A stretch of 64,000 nucleotides of DNA, from positions 43,494-107,493 of the forward strand of contig JAPPNF010000134.1 in the NCBI GenBank assembly GCA_028818755.1. Direction: 5' to 3'. The notes beneath the pieces were generated by a model. The model worked only from the letters and a program-made list of their open reading frames with translations. It ran no database searches and was not told the origin of the DNA. The translations under genes were made by a program, and so were the position numbers. This DNA is from Deltaproteobacteria bacterium. GTDB taxonomy: Bacteria; Desulfobacterota; Binatia; UBA9968; JAJDTQ01. Shown one piece after another: positions 25,514-33,145 of the stretch; positions within the stretch are counted from its first letter, which is position 1, and each line of letters begins with the position of its first letter.

Positions 25514-25741
25514 CGCCGTTTCCTCCTGGACCTGCTTCGCCGGCAACCGCTCCGTGGCGACAGCGCGCGGTCGGCACCGGAGACATTGCCACAATTCGTC
25601 CCGCCGCACAAAACTCGATCCCCCGCCAGGGGTTGGTGTCCTCACCGGTGCGCTGTGCCCGGCTTGACAAATGAAGGACAAGTGGAGGACAAGTCACATG
25701 GAAGACTTCACGGAATACGGCGCAACAGAAGGAGGACAACG

Positions 25742-26761
25742 ATGACGTTTCTTCGCAACTTCCTCGTGGCTTCGATGGTGCTCGGATTTTTCGCGCAGGC
25801 CGCGCTTGCCGACGAATCCGTCTACAAGGGCAAGCAGGTGGTGATCGTCGTGTCCGCGGACGCGGGCACGTCCTATGACCTCTACCCGCGGACCGCCGCG
25901 CGGCATCTCTCGAAGCACATTCCCGGAAACCCCAGGATCGTGGTCAAGAACATGCCCGGCGCCTCGGGCATGGTGGCGGCCAACTGGCTCTACAACATCG
26001 CCAAGAAGGACGGCCTTACCATGGGCGCCATCCACCGGACCCTGCCGCTGACCCAGGCCCTGGGCGTGAAACAGGCGCGGTTCGACCCGGTGAAGTTCAA
26101 CTGGATCGGCACGCCGGTGCAGGAAACCGCGTCCTGCTTCGTCCGCTCCGACAGCAAGTACAAGACCGCCGAGGACCTGGTCAACGCCAAGGAGCCGGTG
26201 AAGATGGCGGCCACCCAGCCGCGCTCCGACATCTTCATCGTGCCCCTGATGCTCAACAACGTCATGGGCGCCAACATGAAGGTGACCTCCGGCTACCGCG
26301 GCATCATGGCCACCGCCCTGGCCGTGGACAAGGGCGAAGTGGACGGCATCTGCGGCTGGGGCTACGCCTCGCTGCGGGCGCTCAAGAAGGACTGGTTCGA
26401 GAAGAAGGCCATCCGCATCCTGGTGCAGGTCGGGCGCGAGAAGCACCCCGGCCTCAAGGACGTGCCGCTGGCGTCCGACCTCGCCAAGGGGGACAAGAAG
26501 GCCATCCTGGAGGTCTACAACAAGCAGCTCTCCGTGGGACGCCCCTGGACCATGCCTCCCGATGTGCCGGCGGAACGGGTGGAAACCATGCGCCAGGCCT
26601 TTGCCAAGGTGATGAAGGACCCGGCGTTTCTCAAGGACGCCGCGAAGGTGCGGATACAGATAAACCCGCTCCACGGCAAGGAGCTGCAGACGCTGGTGGC
26701 GCAGATGGTGGATATCCCGGCGGCGAACAAGCCGGTGCTGAAGAAGACCTTCAACTACTGA
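25742..26761 (+). CDS. Bug/TctC-family periplasmic binding protein
   Basis: This 339-residue protein has a Sec signal (FLRNFLVASMVLGFFAQAAL-ADE). The mature N-terminus YKGKQVVIVVSADAGTSYDL and RTAARHLSKHIPGNPRIVVK fits the Bug (tripartite tricarboxylate receptor) family, as does NMPGASGMVAANWLYN. The usual DA of the second loop is replaced by IFIVPLMLNNVMG. These proteins bind carboxylates or aromatic acids and hand them to TctAB; here the nearest permease is at 18005. GAAGGAGGACAAC precedes the ATG. It is followed by a strong terminator. Confidence 0.85.
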   Translation: MTFLRNFLVASMVLGFFAQAALADESVYKGKQVVIVVSADAGTSYDLYPRTAARHLSKHIPGNPRIVVKNMPGASGMVAANWLYNIAKKDGLTMGAIHRTLPLTQALGVKQARFDPVKFNWIGTPVQETASCFVRSDSKYKTAEDLVNAKEPVKMAATQPRSDIFIVPLMLNNVMGANMKVTSGYRGIMATALAVDKGEVDGICGWGYASLRALKKDWFEKKAIRILVQVGREKHPGLKDVPLASDLAKGDKKAILEVYNKQLSVGRPWTMPPDVPAERVETMRQAFAKVMKDPAFLKDAAKVRIQINPLHGKELQTLVAQMVDIPAANKPVLKKTFNY

Positions 26762-26771
26762 GACTGCAAAA

Positions 26772-26799
26772 GCAGGGGCGACCGGACGGTCGCCCCTGC
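26772..26799. terminator. Bidirectional hairpin between convergent genes (GGGGCGACC repeat family)
   Basis: The arms GCAGGGGCGACC and GGTCGCCCCTGC form a perfect 12-bp stem with loop GGAC between the stop of the Bug gene and the stop of the minus-strand amidohydrolase. It has no T-run, so it may act as a REP-like element as well as a transcript end. Two relatives lie at 45558-45583 and 46466-46488. Confidence 0.65.
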
Positions 26800-26831
26800 C
26801 ACGAACATCACTCCCTGACGCCTGTCCTCCG

Positions 26832-27878
26832 CTAGTTCAGATCGAACAACCGCTGCGCGTTCTTGCGCAGGATCTTCTCCTTCACCTCGTCCGACAGGTC
26901 CGGGTGGTTCCTGAGGTGGTGCAGGTTCTCCGGGAACTCGTTGTCCCAGTGCGGGATGTCCGAGGCGTAGACGAAGTGGTCGCTGCCCATGTAGTCCACG
27001 GTGGCGGCCAACTGGGACTCGCCGGACTCCAGGCTGAAGTACATGTTGGACTCCCGCACCACGTCGCTGGGCTTCTGTTTCAAGAGCGGCATCTCGTGGG
27101 CGCCGCGCTTTTCCCAATGCTCGTCGAGCCGGTCCATGTAGTAGGGAAGCCAGGTGGCGCCGATCTCGAGGAAGGCGATCTTGAGTTTCGGGAACCGCTC
27201 GGTGATGCCCTGGCAGACCATGCTGGTGAATTGCAATAGGATGCCGGCGGTGAAGGCGTAGGAGTGGACCTCGGCGAAGGTGCTCAGGATGGAGGCTCCG
27301 AGCTCCCGTGACGTGTTGCGCGTGCCGTGGACGCCGAGCACGACGCCCTCCTCCTCGGCCGCCTTGTAGATGGGATCGTAGTAGGTCTCGCCGAGAGCAA
27401 TGGGGAGGCCCGTAGGCAGGATCTCGAAGCCCTTGAGCCCGAGCTCGTTGACCGCGCGCCGTAGCTCCTTGGCCGCCTCCTCCGGCGCCCTCATGGGCAG
27501 CACGCCCACGCAGCTCAGCCGGTTGGACAGCGCGTTGTATTCCTTGGCGAAGTGCGTGTTGGCCGCCCTGGCCGCGGCCACCTGGAAGGGCACTTCCTGG
27601 TTCTTGGCGATGTTGCCCGAGCCCGTGGGGAAGCAGATGGCCACCTCCATGTCCTGCTTGTCCATGAGCGTGTGCCAGCGCCGCACCTGCTCCTCGGGCG
27701 ACAGGCCTTCCCAGTTCACGGACATCTTGAAGCCGTTGAACAGGTTCGGGTCCCAGGGCTGATCTCCGGGCCACAGCGGCGTCGGGCGCTCGTTCCAGGG
27801 AGCCTCCAGGTACTTGCGGATGTCTGCCTGACGTTCGAGGACATGTCCATCCGTATCGACACACGTTGCGCTACCCAT
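26832..27878 (-). CDS. Amidohydrolase-2 family metal-dependent hydrolase
   Basis: This 348-residue protein begins CVDTDGHVLERQADIRKYLE, the DxDxHxxE metal motif of PF04909. Later come EGVVLGVHGTRNT with a barrel His, FPKLKIAFLEIGATWLPYY and YASDIPHWDNEFPENLHHL holding the terminal metal Asp. The C-terminus ILRKNAQRLFDLN is the standard ending of this family (NAxRLY/F). Substrate unknown; related proteins act on aromatic acids or toxin-like rings. ATG at 27878 follows AATGGAGGTGGAACC. Confidence 0.8.
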   Translation of the reverse strand: MGSATCVDTDGHVLERQADIRKYLEAPWNERPTPLWPGDQPWDPNLFNGFKMSVNWEGLSPEEQVRRWHTLMDKQDMEVAICFPTGSGNIAKNQEVPFQVAAARAANTHFAKEYNALSNRLSCVGVLPMRAPEEAAKELRRAVNELGLKGFEILPTGLPIALGETYYDPIYKAAEEEGVVLGVHGTRNTSRELGASILSTFAEVHSYAFTAGILLQFTSMVCQGITERFPKLKIAFLEIGATWLPYYMDRLDEHWEKRGAHEMPLLKQKPSDVVRESNMYFSLESGESQLAATVDYMGSDHFVYASDIPHWDNEFPENLHHLRNHPDLSDEVKEKILRKNAQRLFDLN

Positions 27879-27919
27879 GGTTCCACCTCCATTCGGGTTT
27901 GATTCCCCTGTATTGTGTT

Positions 27920-27948
27920 TTGACCTCGTTTGTCAATGAGCGTACAAG
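27920..27948 (+). promoter_or_regulatory. Candidate promoter for the kelch-protein gene (overlaps a divergent one)
   Basis: TTGACC at 27920-27925, a 17-bp spacer and TACAAG at 27943-27948 lie about 32 bp before the kelch ATG. On the opposite strand TTGACA (27936-27931) with TACAGG/ATACAG about 17 bp on could serve the amidohydrolase gene. The two -35 regions interlock, so the promoters would compete for polymerase. Confidence 0.35.
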
Positions 27949-27979
27949 TGGCAAAGGCGACGGAAACGGAGGTCCGAAC

Positions 27980-29002
27980 ATGTCCACGCAAGCGTACCGT
28001 GCCGTATCGAAATGGCTGGCTGTGGCCGTGCTCTGCGCACTGGCCGCGCCGGCGGGATCCCCTGCCCTGGCGGCGGACGCGAAACCCGCGAGCGAGTGGG
28101 GCAAACGCGGAGACCTGGTGGAGCCCAACTCCGAGATGGCGGTGGCCTATCTCGACGGGAAGATCTACGTCGTCGGCGGCTACCCTTCCACCCGGGTGAG
28201 CGTCGACACCGTGCAGGTGTACGACGTGGCAACGGACAAGTGGGAGCTCACCACGCCCTACCCCACCACCATCAACCACGCGTCGGCGATAGGGTTCGAC
28301 GGCCTCCTCTACGTCATCGGCGGGCAGACCAACGCCGGCGGACGGAGGGAGCGCTCCCGCTATACCGACGCGGTCCACACCTACGATCCCAAGACCAAAA
28401 AGTGGACGCCGCGGGCGCCAATGCCCACCAAGCGCAGCGCCATGGCCCATGACGTCATCGACGGCAAGTTCTACGTAGCCGGAGGACGTCCGCCGCAAGG
28501 GCACGACTTCGCCGTCTACGATCCCAAGGCGGACAAGTGGACGACGCTGCCGGACCTGCCCACCCAGCGCAACCACATTGCCGCCGCCAACATCGACGGG
28601 AAGCTCTACGTGGCCGGAGGGCGTTTCGGCGGAGGCTTCCGCAGCGAGATCACCCCGGCCCTGGAAGTCTACGACCCCAAGACCAACCAGTGGGCCACGC
28701 GGCGGCCCATGTCCGAAGCTCGTGGCGGACTCAACGGCATCGCCGTGGAGGGCTGCTTCCACACCTTCGGCGGCGAGCATCCGTCCGCGGGTCCGTCGGG
28801 CGTGTTCCCGCACCACGAGGTCTACAACCCCAAGACGGACACCTGGACACGCCTGCCCGATATGCCCATACCGGTCCACGGGGTCACCGGCCTGGTCTAT
28901 CTGAACGGCTGGATTCACCTGCCCGGCGGCGGCATCCGGCGGGGCGGCAGCAGCGGCACGACGCATCACCAAGTCGTGCGCACCAACATGCAGTGCCGTT
29001 GA
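27980..29002 (+). CDS. Exported kelch-repeat beta-propeller protein
   Basis: This 340-residue protein has a Sec signal (WLAVAVLCALAAPAGSPALA-AD) and about six kelch blades with the classic pattern of hydrophobic strand, GG, then Tyr and Trp about 6 apart: YLDGKIYVVGGY...VYDVATDKWE, LLYVIGGQ...TYDPKTKKWT, KFYVAGGR...VYDPKADKWT, KLYVAGGR...VYDPKTNQWA and VYNPKTDTWT. It acts in the periplasm or on the surface, probably as a binding scaffold. ATG 27980 is preceded by GGAGG, which favours it over an upstream frame extension from 27866. Confidence 0.85.
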   Translation: MSTQAYRAVSKWLAVAVLCALAAPAGSPALAADAKPASEWGKRGDLVEPNSEMAVAYLDGKIYVVGGYPSTRVSVDTVQVYDVATDKWELTTPYPTTINHASAIGFDGLLYVIGGQTNAGGRRERSRYTDAVHTYDPKTKKWTPRAPMPTKRSAMAHDVIDGKFYVAGGRPPQGHDFAVYDPKADKWTTLPDLPTQRNHIAAANIDGKLYVAGGRFGGGFRSEITPALEVYDPKTNQWATRRPMSEARGGLNGIAVEGCFHTFGGEHPSAGPSGVFPHHEVYNPKTDTWTRLPDMPIPVHGVTGLVYLNGWIHLPGGGIRRGGSSGTTHHQVVRTNMQCR

Positions 29003-29214
29003 GGGCCGGCGCCGCCAAGACCGCCGGCGCCGCGGTTTCGGCCCTCGGCCTCCTGTCCCTGCTCCCCGACCCGGTGTGGGCGCATGCCGTGGTCCAGCGC
29101 TACGAACTGCCGGTGCCCCTCTGGTACTACCTCACGGGGGCGGGGCTGGTGGTGGCCTTGACCTTCGTGGTGCTGATGGCGTTTCGCCGGGAAGCGGCCC
29201 CGGCGCCGCCGTGA
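28999..29214 (+). CDS. N-terminal piece of a conserved membrane protein (interrupted by TGA)
   Basis: This is a 71-codon frame starting at TTG 28999, which overlaps the kelch stop (TTGA). It holds a signal-like segment (AVSALGLLSLLPDPVWAHA), then VVQRYELPVPLWYYLTGAGL and a helix (VVALTFVVLMAF). The frame ends at TGA 29212-29214. The sequence after that TGA continues in the same frame into the membrane protein at 29275, and as far as I know the N-terminal HAxxQRYxLPxPLWYYL phrase normally heads that same protein. It is therefore probably one gene broken by a nonsense codon. Confidence 0.55.
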   Translation: MRAGAAKTAGAAVSALGLLSLLPDPVWAHAVVQRYELPVPLWYYLTGAGLVVALTFVVLMAFRREAAPAPP

Positions 29215-29274
29215 AGCCGCGACATCTCCCGGACGTGGCCCGGGCGCCTGATCACCAACGATGGACTCGGGAGG

Positions 29275-30462
29275 GTGCTGGGCGGCCTCTCCGTAGCCGT
29301 TTTCGTGTTCCTGATCGCCGCCGGATTGCTCGGGACGCAGCAGGACCAGTTGGCGAACATCCTGCCCGCCTTCGTGTGGGTGGCCTGGTGGGTCGGTCTG
29401 GGTTTCGTGTGCGCGCTGGTCGGCAATATCTGGCCCGCCCTGAACCCCTGGGCCGCGGCGCCGGCGCTGCTGCCCGAAGGCCTGCGCCGGCGCGCCGTGC
29501 GGCCGCTGCCTTCATGGCTGGGCGTCTGGCCGGCGGTGTTCCTCTACCTCTGCTTCGCCTGGGCCGAGCTGGTGTGGCCGGACAACACGGCTCCCGCGAA
29601 GCTGGCTTCCCTCATCCTCGTCTACAGCGCCATCACATGGGCCGCCATGGCCCGTTACGGCGTCGAACCGTGGCTGCGGTGCGGCGAGACCTTCTCCCTC
29701 GTCTTCGGACTCTTCGGCCGTTTCGCCCCCTTCGCCCGGACGCCCGCGAGTGCGCTGGTGCTGCGGCACTACGGGTCCGGCTTGGCCGCGGGCGAGAAAG
29801 TCCCTGCCTCCATGGTGGTCCTGGTGATAACGCTGCTCGCCACCGTGAGCTTCGACGGCTTTCTCCACACGCCGAGTTGGGCACGGCTCTACGCCGCCGC
29901 GGCGCACGCACTCTACGATCTCGGCTGGACCCATCTGCTGGGCAACACCGGAGCCCGCACCCTGGTCTTCACCACGGGGCTCGTGCTGGCGCCGCTCTGC
30001 TTCCTGGCCCTGTTCCTGGCCACCTGCAAGCTCACGGCGCACCTGGAGAGCCGCGGAAGCGACGAGCGGCGCGGAGCCGCGGACTTGGCCTCATCATACG
30101 TGCTCACGCTGGTGCCCATCGCCGTCGCCTATCACGTGGCACACTACCTGCTGCTGTTGATGATCGAGGGTCAACTCCTCTACGGGCACATCTCCGACCC
30201 GTTCGGCGTGGGCTGGGATCTCTTCGGCACCGCGGGGACGACGCCGGACCCCACCGTGGTGGATGCCCGGTTCCTGTGGCTGTTCTCCCTCTTCGTCATC
30301 GTCGCCGGCCACGTCATCGCCGTGTGGCTGGCCCACAGGGCAGCCCGCGACGAACACCCCGGCAACGCGGCCGTGGCGCCTCAGCTCCCCATGCTGGTTC
30401 TGATGGTCGGCTACACGATCTTCAGCCTGTGGATCATCGGCCAGCCCATCGTGGAAGTGTGA
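29275..30462 (+). CDS. Multi-pass membrane protein (C-terminal part of interrupted gene)
   Basis: This 395-residue protein has about ten helices, including LGGLSVAVFVFLIAAGLLG, AFVWVAWWVGLGFVCALVGN and INPWA-like ALNPWAAAPALL. Two later helices carry His residues (LHTPSW, PIAVAYHVAHYLLLLMIEG). The first start after the TGA at 29212 is this GTG. The 20 codons between (SRDISRTWPGRLITNDGLGR) are open and look coding, which supports a single ancestral gene from 28999. Function not established. Transcription ends at the hairpin 30469-30498. Confidence 0.65.
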   Translation: MLGGLSVAVFVFLIAAGLLGTQQDQLANILPAFVWVAWWVGLGFVCALVGNIWPALNPWAAAPALLPEGLRRRAVRPLPSWLGVWPAVFLYLCFAWAELVWPDNTAPAKLASLILVYSAITWAAMARYGVEPWLRCGETFSLVFGLFGRFAPFARTPASALVLRHYGSGLAAGEKVPASMVVLVITLLATVSFDGFLHTPSWARLYAAAAHALYDLGWTHLLGNTGARTLVFTTGLVLAPLCFLALFLATCKLTAHLESRGSDERRGAADLASSYVLTLVPIAVAYHVAHYLLLLMIEGQLLYGHISDPFGVGWDLFGTAGTTPDPTVVDARFLWLFSLFVIVAGHVIAVWLAHRAARDEHPGNAAVAPQLPMLVLMVGYTIFSLWIIGQPIVEV

Positions 30463-30468
30463 AAAGAA

Positions 30469-30498
30469 AAAGGGGCCTCTCTTTCGAGAGGCCCCTTT
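30469..30498. terminator. Strong bidirectional Rho-independent terminator
   Basis: AAAGGGGCCTCTC and GAGAGGCCCCTTT form a perfect 13-bp stem with a TTTC loop. Being A-flanked and T-flanked it works in both directions, ending the membrane-protein gene (+) and the Hsp20 gene (-). Confidence 0.9.
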
Positions 30499-30532
30499 CG
30501 TGCCTGTTCCGACTTCCCGGCGAGCCCGTGGC

Positions 30533-30991
30533 TCAGCCGGCGTGGGGCTCGGTGCCCTCCGCTTCGCCGGCATCGCTCAGCACCGGGACCTTGCGCCCCA
30601 CCGCCTTGGCGGGCAGCGGCACCGAAACCTCGATCACGCCGTTCTTGTAGCGGGCCTCGATCTTGTCGGCGTCGACGCCGTTGGGCAACCTCACCGCGCG
30701 CTCGAACCTGCCGCGGAAAGTCTCCTTGTAGTAGTGGTCCTTCTCCTCCGCCTTCCGCTCGCCCTTGATGGTCAGGACTCTGCCTTCCACCTTGATGTCC
30801 AGATCCTTCGGGTCCACTCCCGGCAGATCGATCCGGAAGACATAGTGTCCGTCTTTCGCGTACGCGTCCATCGGAGGCGTCCAGCCGGCGTCCGGCTCAC
30901 GGCGCCCCAGGAATCGGTCGAGTACGGCATCCAGGTCACGATGTCCGCCGAATACGAACGGATGCCATCTTGTCACTTCATGTCCCAACAT
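30533..30991 (-). CDS. Hsp20-family small heat-shock protein
   Basis: This 152-residue protein has an N-terminal arm (MLGHEVTRWHPFVFG) and then the alpha-crystallin domain from about residue 40, with MDAYAKDGHYVFRIDLPGVD, LDIKVEGRVLTIKGERKAEE and the closing signature RLPNGVDADKIEARYKNGVI. A C-terminal VPV segment is the I-x-I-type anchor for oligomers. It holds unfolded proteins as an ATP-independent chaperone. ATG 30991 has AGGAGG 8 nt upstream. A perfect hairpin (31049-31066, CCTTGTC/GACAAGG) lies in the leader region and could be a control site. No CIRCE element is seen. Confidence 0.92.
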   Translation of the reverse strand: MLGHEVTRWHPFVFGGHRDLDAVLDRFLGRREPDAGWTPPMDAYAKDGHYVFRIDLPGVDPKDLDIKVEGRVLTIKGERKAEEKDHYYKETFRGRFERAVRLPNGVDADKIEARYKNGVIEVSVPLPAKAVGRKVPVLSDAGEAEGTEPHAG

Positions 30992-31139
30992 GTTCCATGC
31001 CTCCTTCCCTGAAACCCTTTGCAATGCTTCCCTGAATTCTGTGGAGCTCCTTGTCACAGGACAAGGTAAGCATCGAAACAGCCTACGTCAATGGTGTATC
31101 GAGCGCATTTTTTTCAACGGCACCCGCGCAGCGGCATCG

Positions 31140-31169
31140 TTGACACGGCGGTTGGCGCGACCCTATAAT
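31140..31169 (+). promoter_or_regulatory. Consensus sigma-70 promoter of the second Bug gene
   Basis: TTGACA at 31140-31145 and TATAAT at 31164-31169 are perfect hexamers with an 18-bp spacer, 44 bp before the ATG at 31213. This is the best promoter match in the window and implies strong, largely constitutive expression. Confidence 0.8.
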
Positions 31170-31212
31170 GCGGCCCGTTTCGCTTAGCACACACGCCGTA
31201 CAGGAGGGTGAC

Positions 31213-32187
31213 ATGAAAAGAACTCTTGCCGCCGTTATCGCCGCCTTCGGCCTCATCGTATTCGCCAACACCGTTCATGCCGATTTCCCCAACCGGACCG
31301 TCACGATTCTCGTGCACGCTTCGCCCGGAGGCGGGTTCGATGCCATCGCCCGGGCCCTGGGCCGCTACATGAAACCCTTCATACCCAAGAACGTCGACAT
31401 CGTCGTCAAGAACGTCGTCGGCGCCGGCGGCATCACCGGCACCGTCGCCATGTACCGCGCCAAGCCCGACGGCTACACCATCGGCCACATCTACGCCGAC
31501 GGGATGCTGGGAACCCAGATGATCCGGGACAACGTCGGCTACGACATCGACAAGTTCACCTGGCTCGCGGTGGTGAGCTCACAGGAGGCGGAGGCGCTGC
31601 TGGTTCGCAAACAATCGCCCTACCGCACCGTCGAGGACCTGCAGAAGGCCAAGCGGGTGACCTGGGGGGTCGAGGGCATCGGCATCGCGCGCTGGGTCCA
31701 TGCGTTTCTGGCCGCCAACGAGTTGAAGATCCCGTTCGACGTGGTGGCCGGCTACGGCGGCACCGGCGAGACGCTGCCGGGCCTGCTTCGGGGCGACTTC
31801 GACGTGTTCACGCAGCCCATCGACCACCCCTCCACGCTGCCGTACATCCGCTCGGGCGAAATCGTGCCGATTGTCAACCTGGGCGAGAGCCGCGCCAAGA
31901 ACGCGCCGGACACACCCACGGCCATCGAACTGGGCTACAAGAACCTTATCGTCAAGGTGTTTCGCGCCATGGTCGGACCTCCCGGGCTGTCCAAGGACCT
32001 CCACAAGCAGTGGGAGAGCCTGCTGTTGAAGACCATGAACAGCAAGCCTTACAAGGACTGGGCGGCTTCGTTCGGTATCCCGCTGGTGCCGGGGAACGCC
32101 GCGGCGGCGGCCGGCGACATGAAGGTGTTCGTGGACCTGTACAGCAAGTACCGTCAGCCCATGCTGGACGCGCTCAAGAAGAAATAG
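31213..32187 (+). CDS. Bug/TctC-family periplasmic binding protein
   Basis: This 324-residue protein has a Sec signal (MKRTLAAVIAAFGLIVFANTVHA-D), then FPNRTVTILVHASPGGGFDA with the family's GGGxDxxAR loop (FDAIARALGRYMKPF). NVVGAGGITGTVAMYRAKPDGYTIG is the conserved Bug second motif. The C-terminal half has AMVGPPGLSKDLHKQWESLL, the family's GPPGLPxxV site. It delivers a carboxylate to a TctAB-type permease; none is adjacent. AGGAGGGTGAC precedes ATG 31213, and an in-frame start at 31168 would add 15 residues without signal character. Confidence 0.88.
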   Translation: MKRTLAAVIAAFGLIVFANTVHADFPNRTVTILVHASPGGGFDAIARALGRYMKPFIPKNVDIVVKNVVGAGGITGTVAMYRAKPDGYTIGHIYADGMLGTQMIRDNVGYDIDKFTWLAVVSSQEAEALLVRKQSPYRTVEDLQKAKRVTWGVEGIGIARWVHAFLAANELKIPFDVVAGYGGTGETLPGLLRGDFDVFTQPIDHPSTLPYIRSGEIVPIVNLGESRAKNAPDTPTAIELGYKNLIVKVFRAMVGPPGLSKDLHKQWESLLLKTMNSKPYKDWAASFGIPLVPGNAAAAAGDMKVFVDLYSKYRQPMLDALKKK

Positions 32188-32249
32188 CCGCGTGCGGCCG
32201 ACCACGGATGCCGGAAGACACCGCTGGGGGGCCGAGGAGAAGATTCGCC

Positions 32250-33095
32250 ATGATGGTCAATCCTTACAACGATTCGCAGTTGATGCTGGCGCTCCAGTTC
32301 GACCACTCACGGGTGGCGGGCTTCTTCGCGGCCCACTGGGGCAACGATGAGTTCGACCGCCCCGAGCCGTATGCGTCGGTGGTGCTGGCGGCCCAGGAGC
32401 ACGACCACGGCTGGTGGGAATGGGAGATGCGGCCGTCCACGCTGAACGACAGGAACTTCCCCATGGACTACCACGACGGCAGCTTCAAGTTCCTCGGCCA
32501 GCTCCGGCTGGACTTCTACAAGAACGTCGTGGACAACGTGCTCCAGCGGGACCCCTACGCGGCCATGCTGATCGCGATGCACGGGGTGGCGCTCATGAAC
32601 GCCGGCTACGGCAAGTACACCCATCCGCCCGATCGCACCGCCGACCCGCGGGTGCGCGCCTACGTCGACCACCAGGAAGCGTTGAGAAAGCGGCTGGCCG
32701 CCGAGTTGGCCGAATCCCAAGAGTTCGGCGACTACTGCTCCGAGGACCAGATCTGGACCAACTACGACTACATCGAGGTGTTCGACCAGCTCGCCCAGTA
32801 CGTCTGCAACCGCTACCCCCTGAACAGCAAGAAGCGGAAGCTGGGCCCCAGCGACACGCTCAACGACGTGAACGTGCCGACAAGGAAGGGCGCGCCTCCC
32901 GTGCGCATCCACGTCGATACCGTGGCCGAGCACCGCGCCGTCGTCGACCCTTACCCGTTTTCGGTGGACCCGCTGGTGTTCAGCTTCCCCGCCCGGCTGG
33001 TGCCCAACCGGCGCTACGACGGTCCGGATGATTTCCTGAACGAGTTCTACCGGGCGGAGCGGATCACCGTCACCCACACGCTCTGTTCAAGCTGA
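32250..33095 (+). CDS. DUF3891-family protein
   Basis: This is a 281-residue soluble protein. Motifs FDHSRVAGFFAAHWGN, VVLAAQEHDHGWWEWEM and MLIAMHGVALMNAGYG fit the DUF3891 family, whose conserved His/Asp pairs (HDH, DHS) suggest a metal-bound helical hydrolase fold related to HD domains; that last point is inference. Two adjacent ATGs (32250, 32253) follow GAGGAGAAG. It lies 63 bp after the Bug gene in the same direction and is likely co-transcribed, so it may act on the imported acid. The role is unknown. Confidence 0.75.
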   Translation: MMVNPYNDSQLMLALQFDHSRVAGFFAAHWGNDEFDRPEPYASVVLAAQEHDHGWWEWEMRPSTLNDRNFPMDYHDGSFKFLGQLRLDFYKNVVDNVLQRDPYAAMLIAMHGVALMNAGYGKYTHPPDRTADPRVRAYVDHQEALRKRLAAELAESQEFGDYCSEDQIWTNYDYIEVFDQLAQYVCNRYPLNSKKRKLGPSDTLNDVNVPTRKGAPPVRIHVDTVAEHRAVVDPYPFSVDPLVFSFPARLVPNRRYDGPDDFLNEFYRAERITVTHTLCSS

Positions 33096-33105
33096 GAAAC
33101 CTGGC

Positions 33106-33133
33106 GAACCGGACGGGGAACCCCGTCCGGTTC
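33106..33133. terminator. Bidirectional hairpin between convergent genes
   Basis: GAACCGGACGGGG and CCCCGTCCGGTTC form a perfect 13-bp stem with a 2-base spacer (AA), so at least the top pair opens as the loop. It sits between the DUF3891 stop (+) and the Asp-box protein stop (-). A short T-rich tail follows only weakly. Confidence 0.7.
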
Positions 33134-33145
33134 GTTCGGGGCGGA

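Noticed and set aside
24674..25741. Upstream extension of the Bug gene frame to 24674
   Set aside because: The frame is open only by antisense composition over the dppB-like gene. The signal peptide and ribosome site fix the start at 25742.
29212..29214. Selenocysteine at the TGA between the two membrane-protein pieces
   Set aside because: The context is Pro-Pro-TGA-Ser-Arg with no redox motif and no hairpin with suitable spacing. A nonsense mutation is simpler.
31049..31066. CCTTGTC/GACAAGG hairpin upstream of the Hsp20 gene as a CIRCE operator or RNA thermometer
   Set aside because: It is shorter than CIRCE and of a different sequence, and it does not cover the ribosome site. It was left as a possible control hairpin only.
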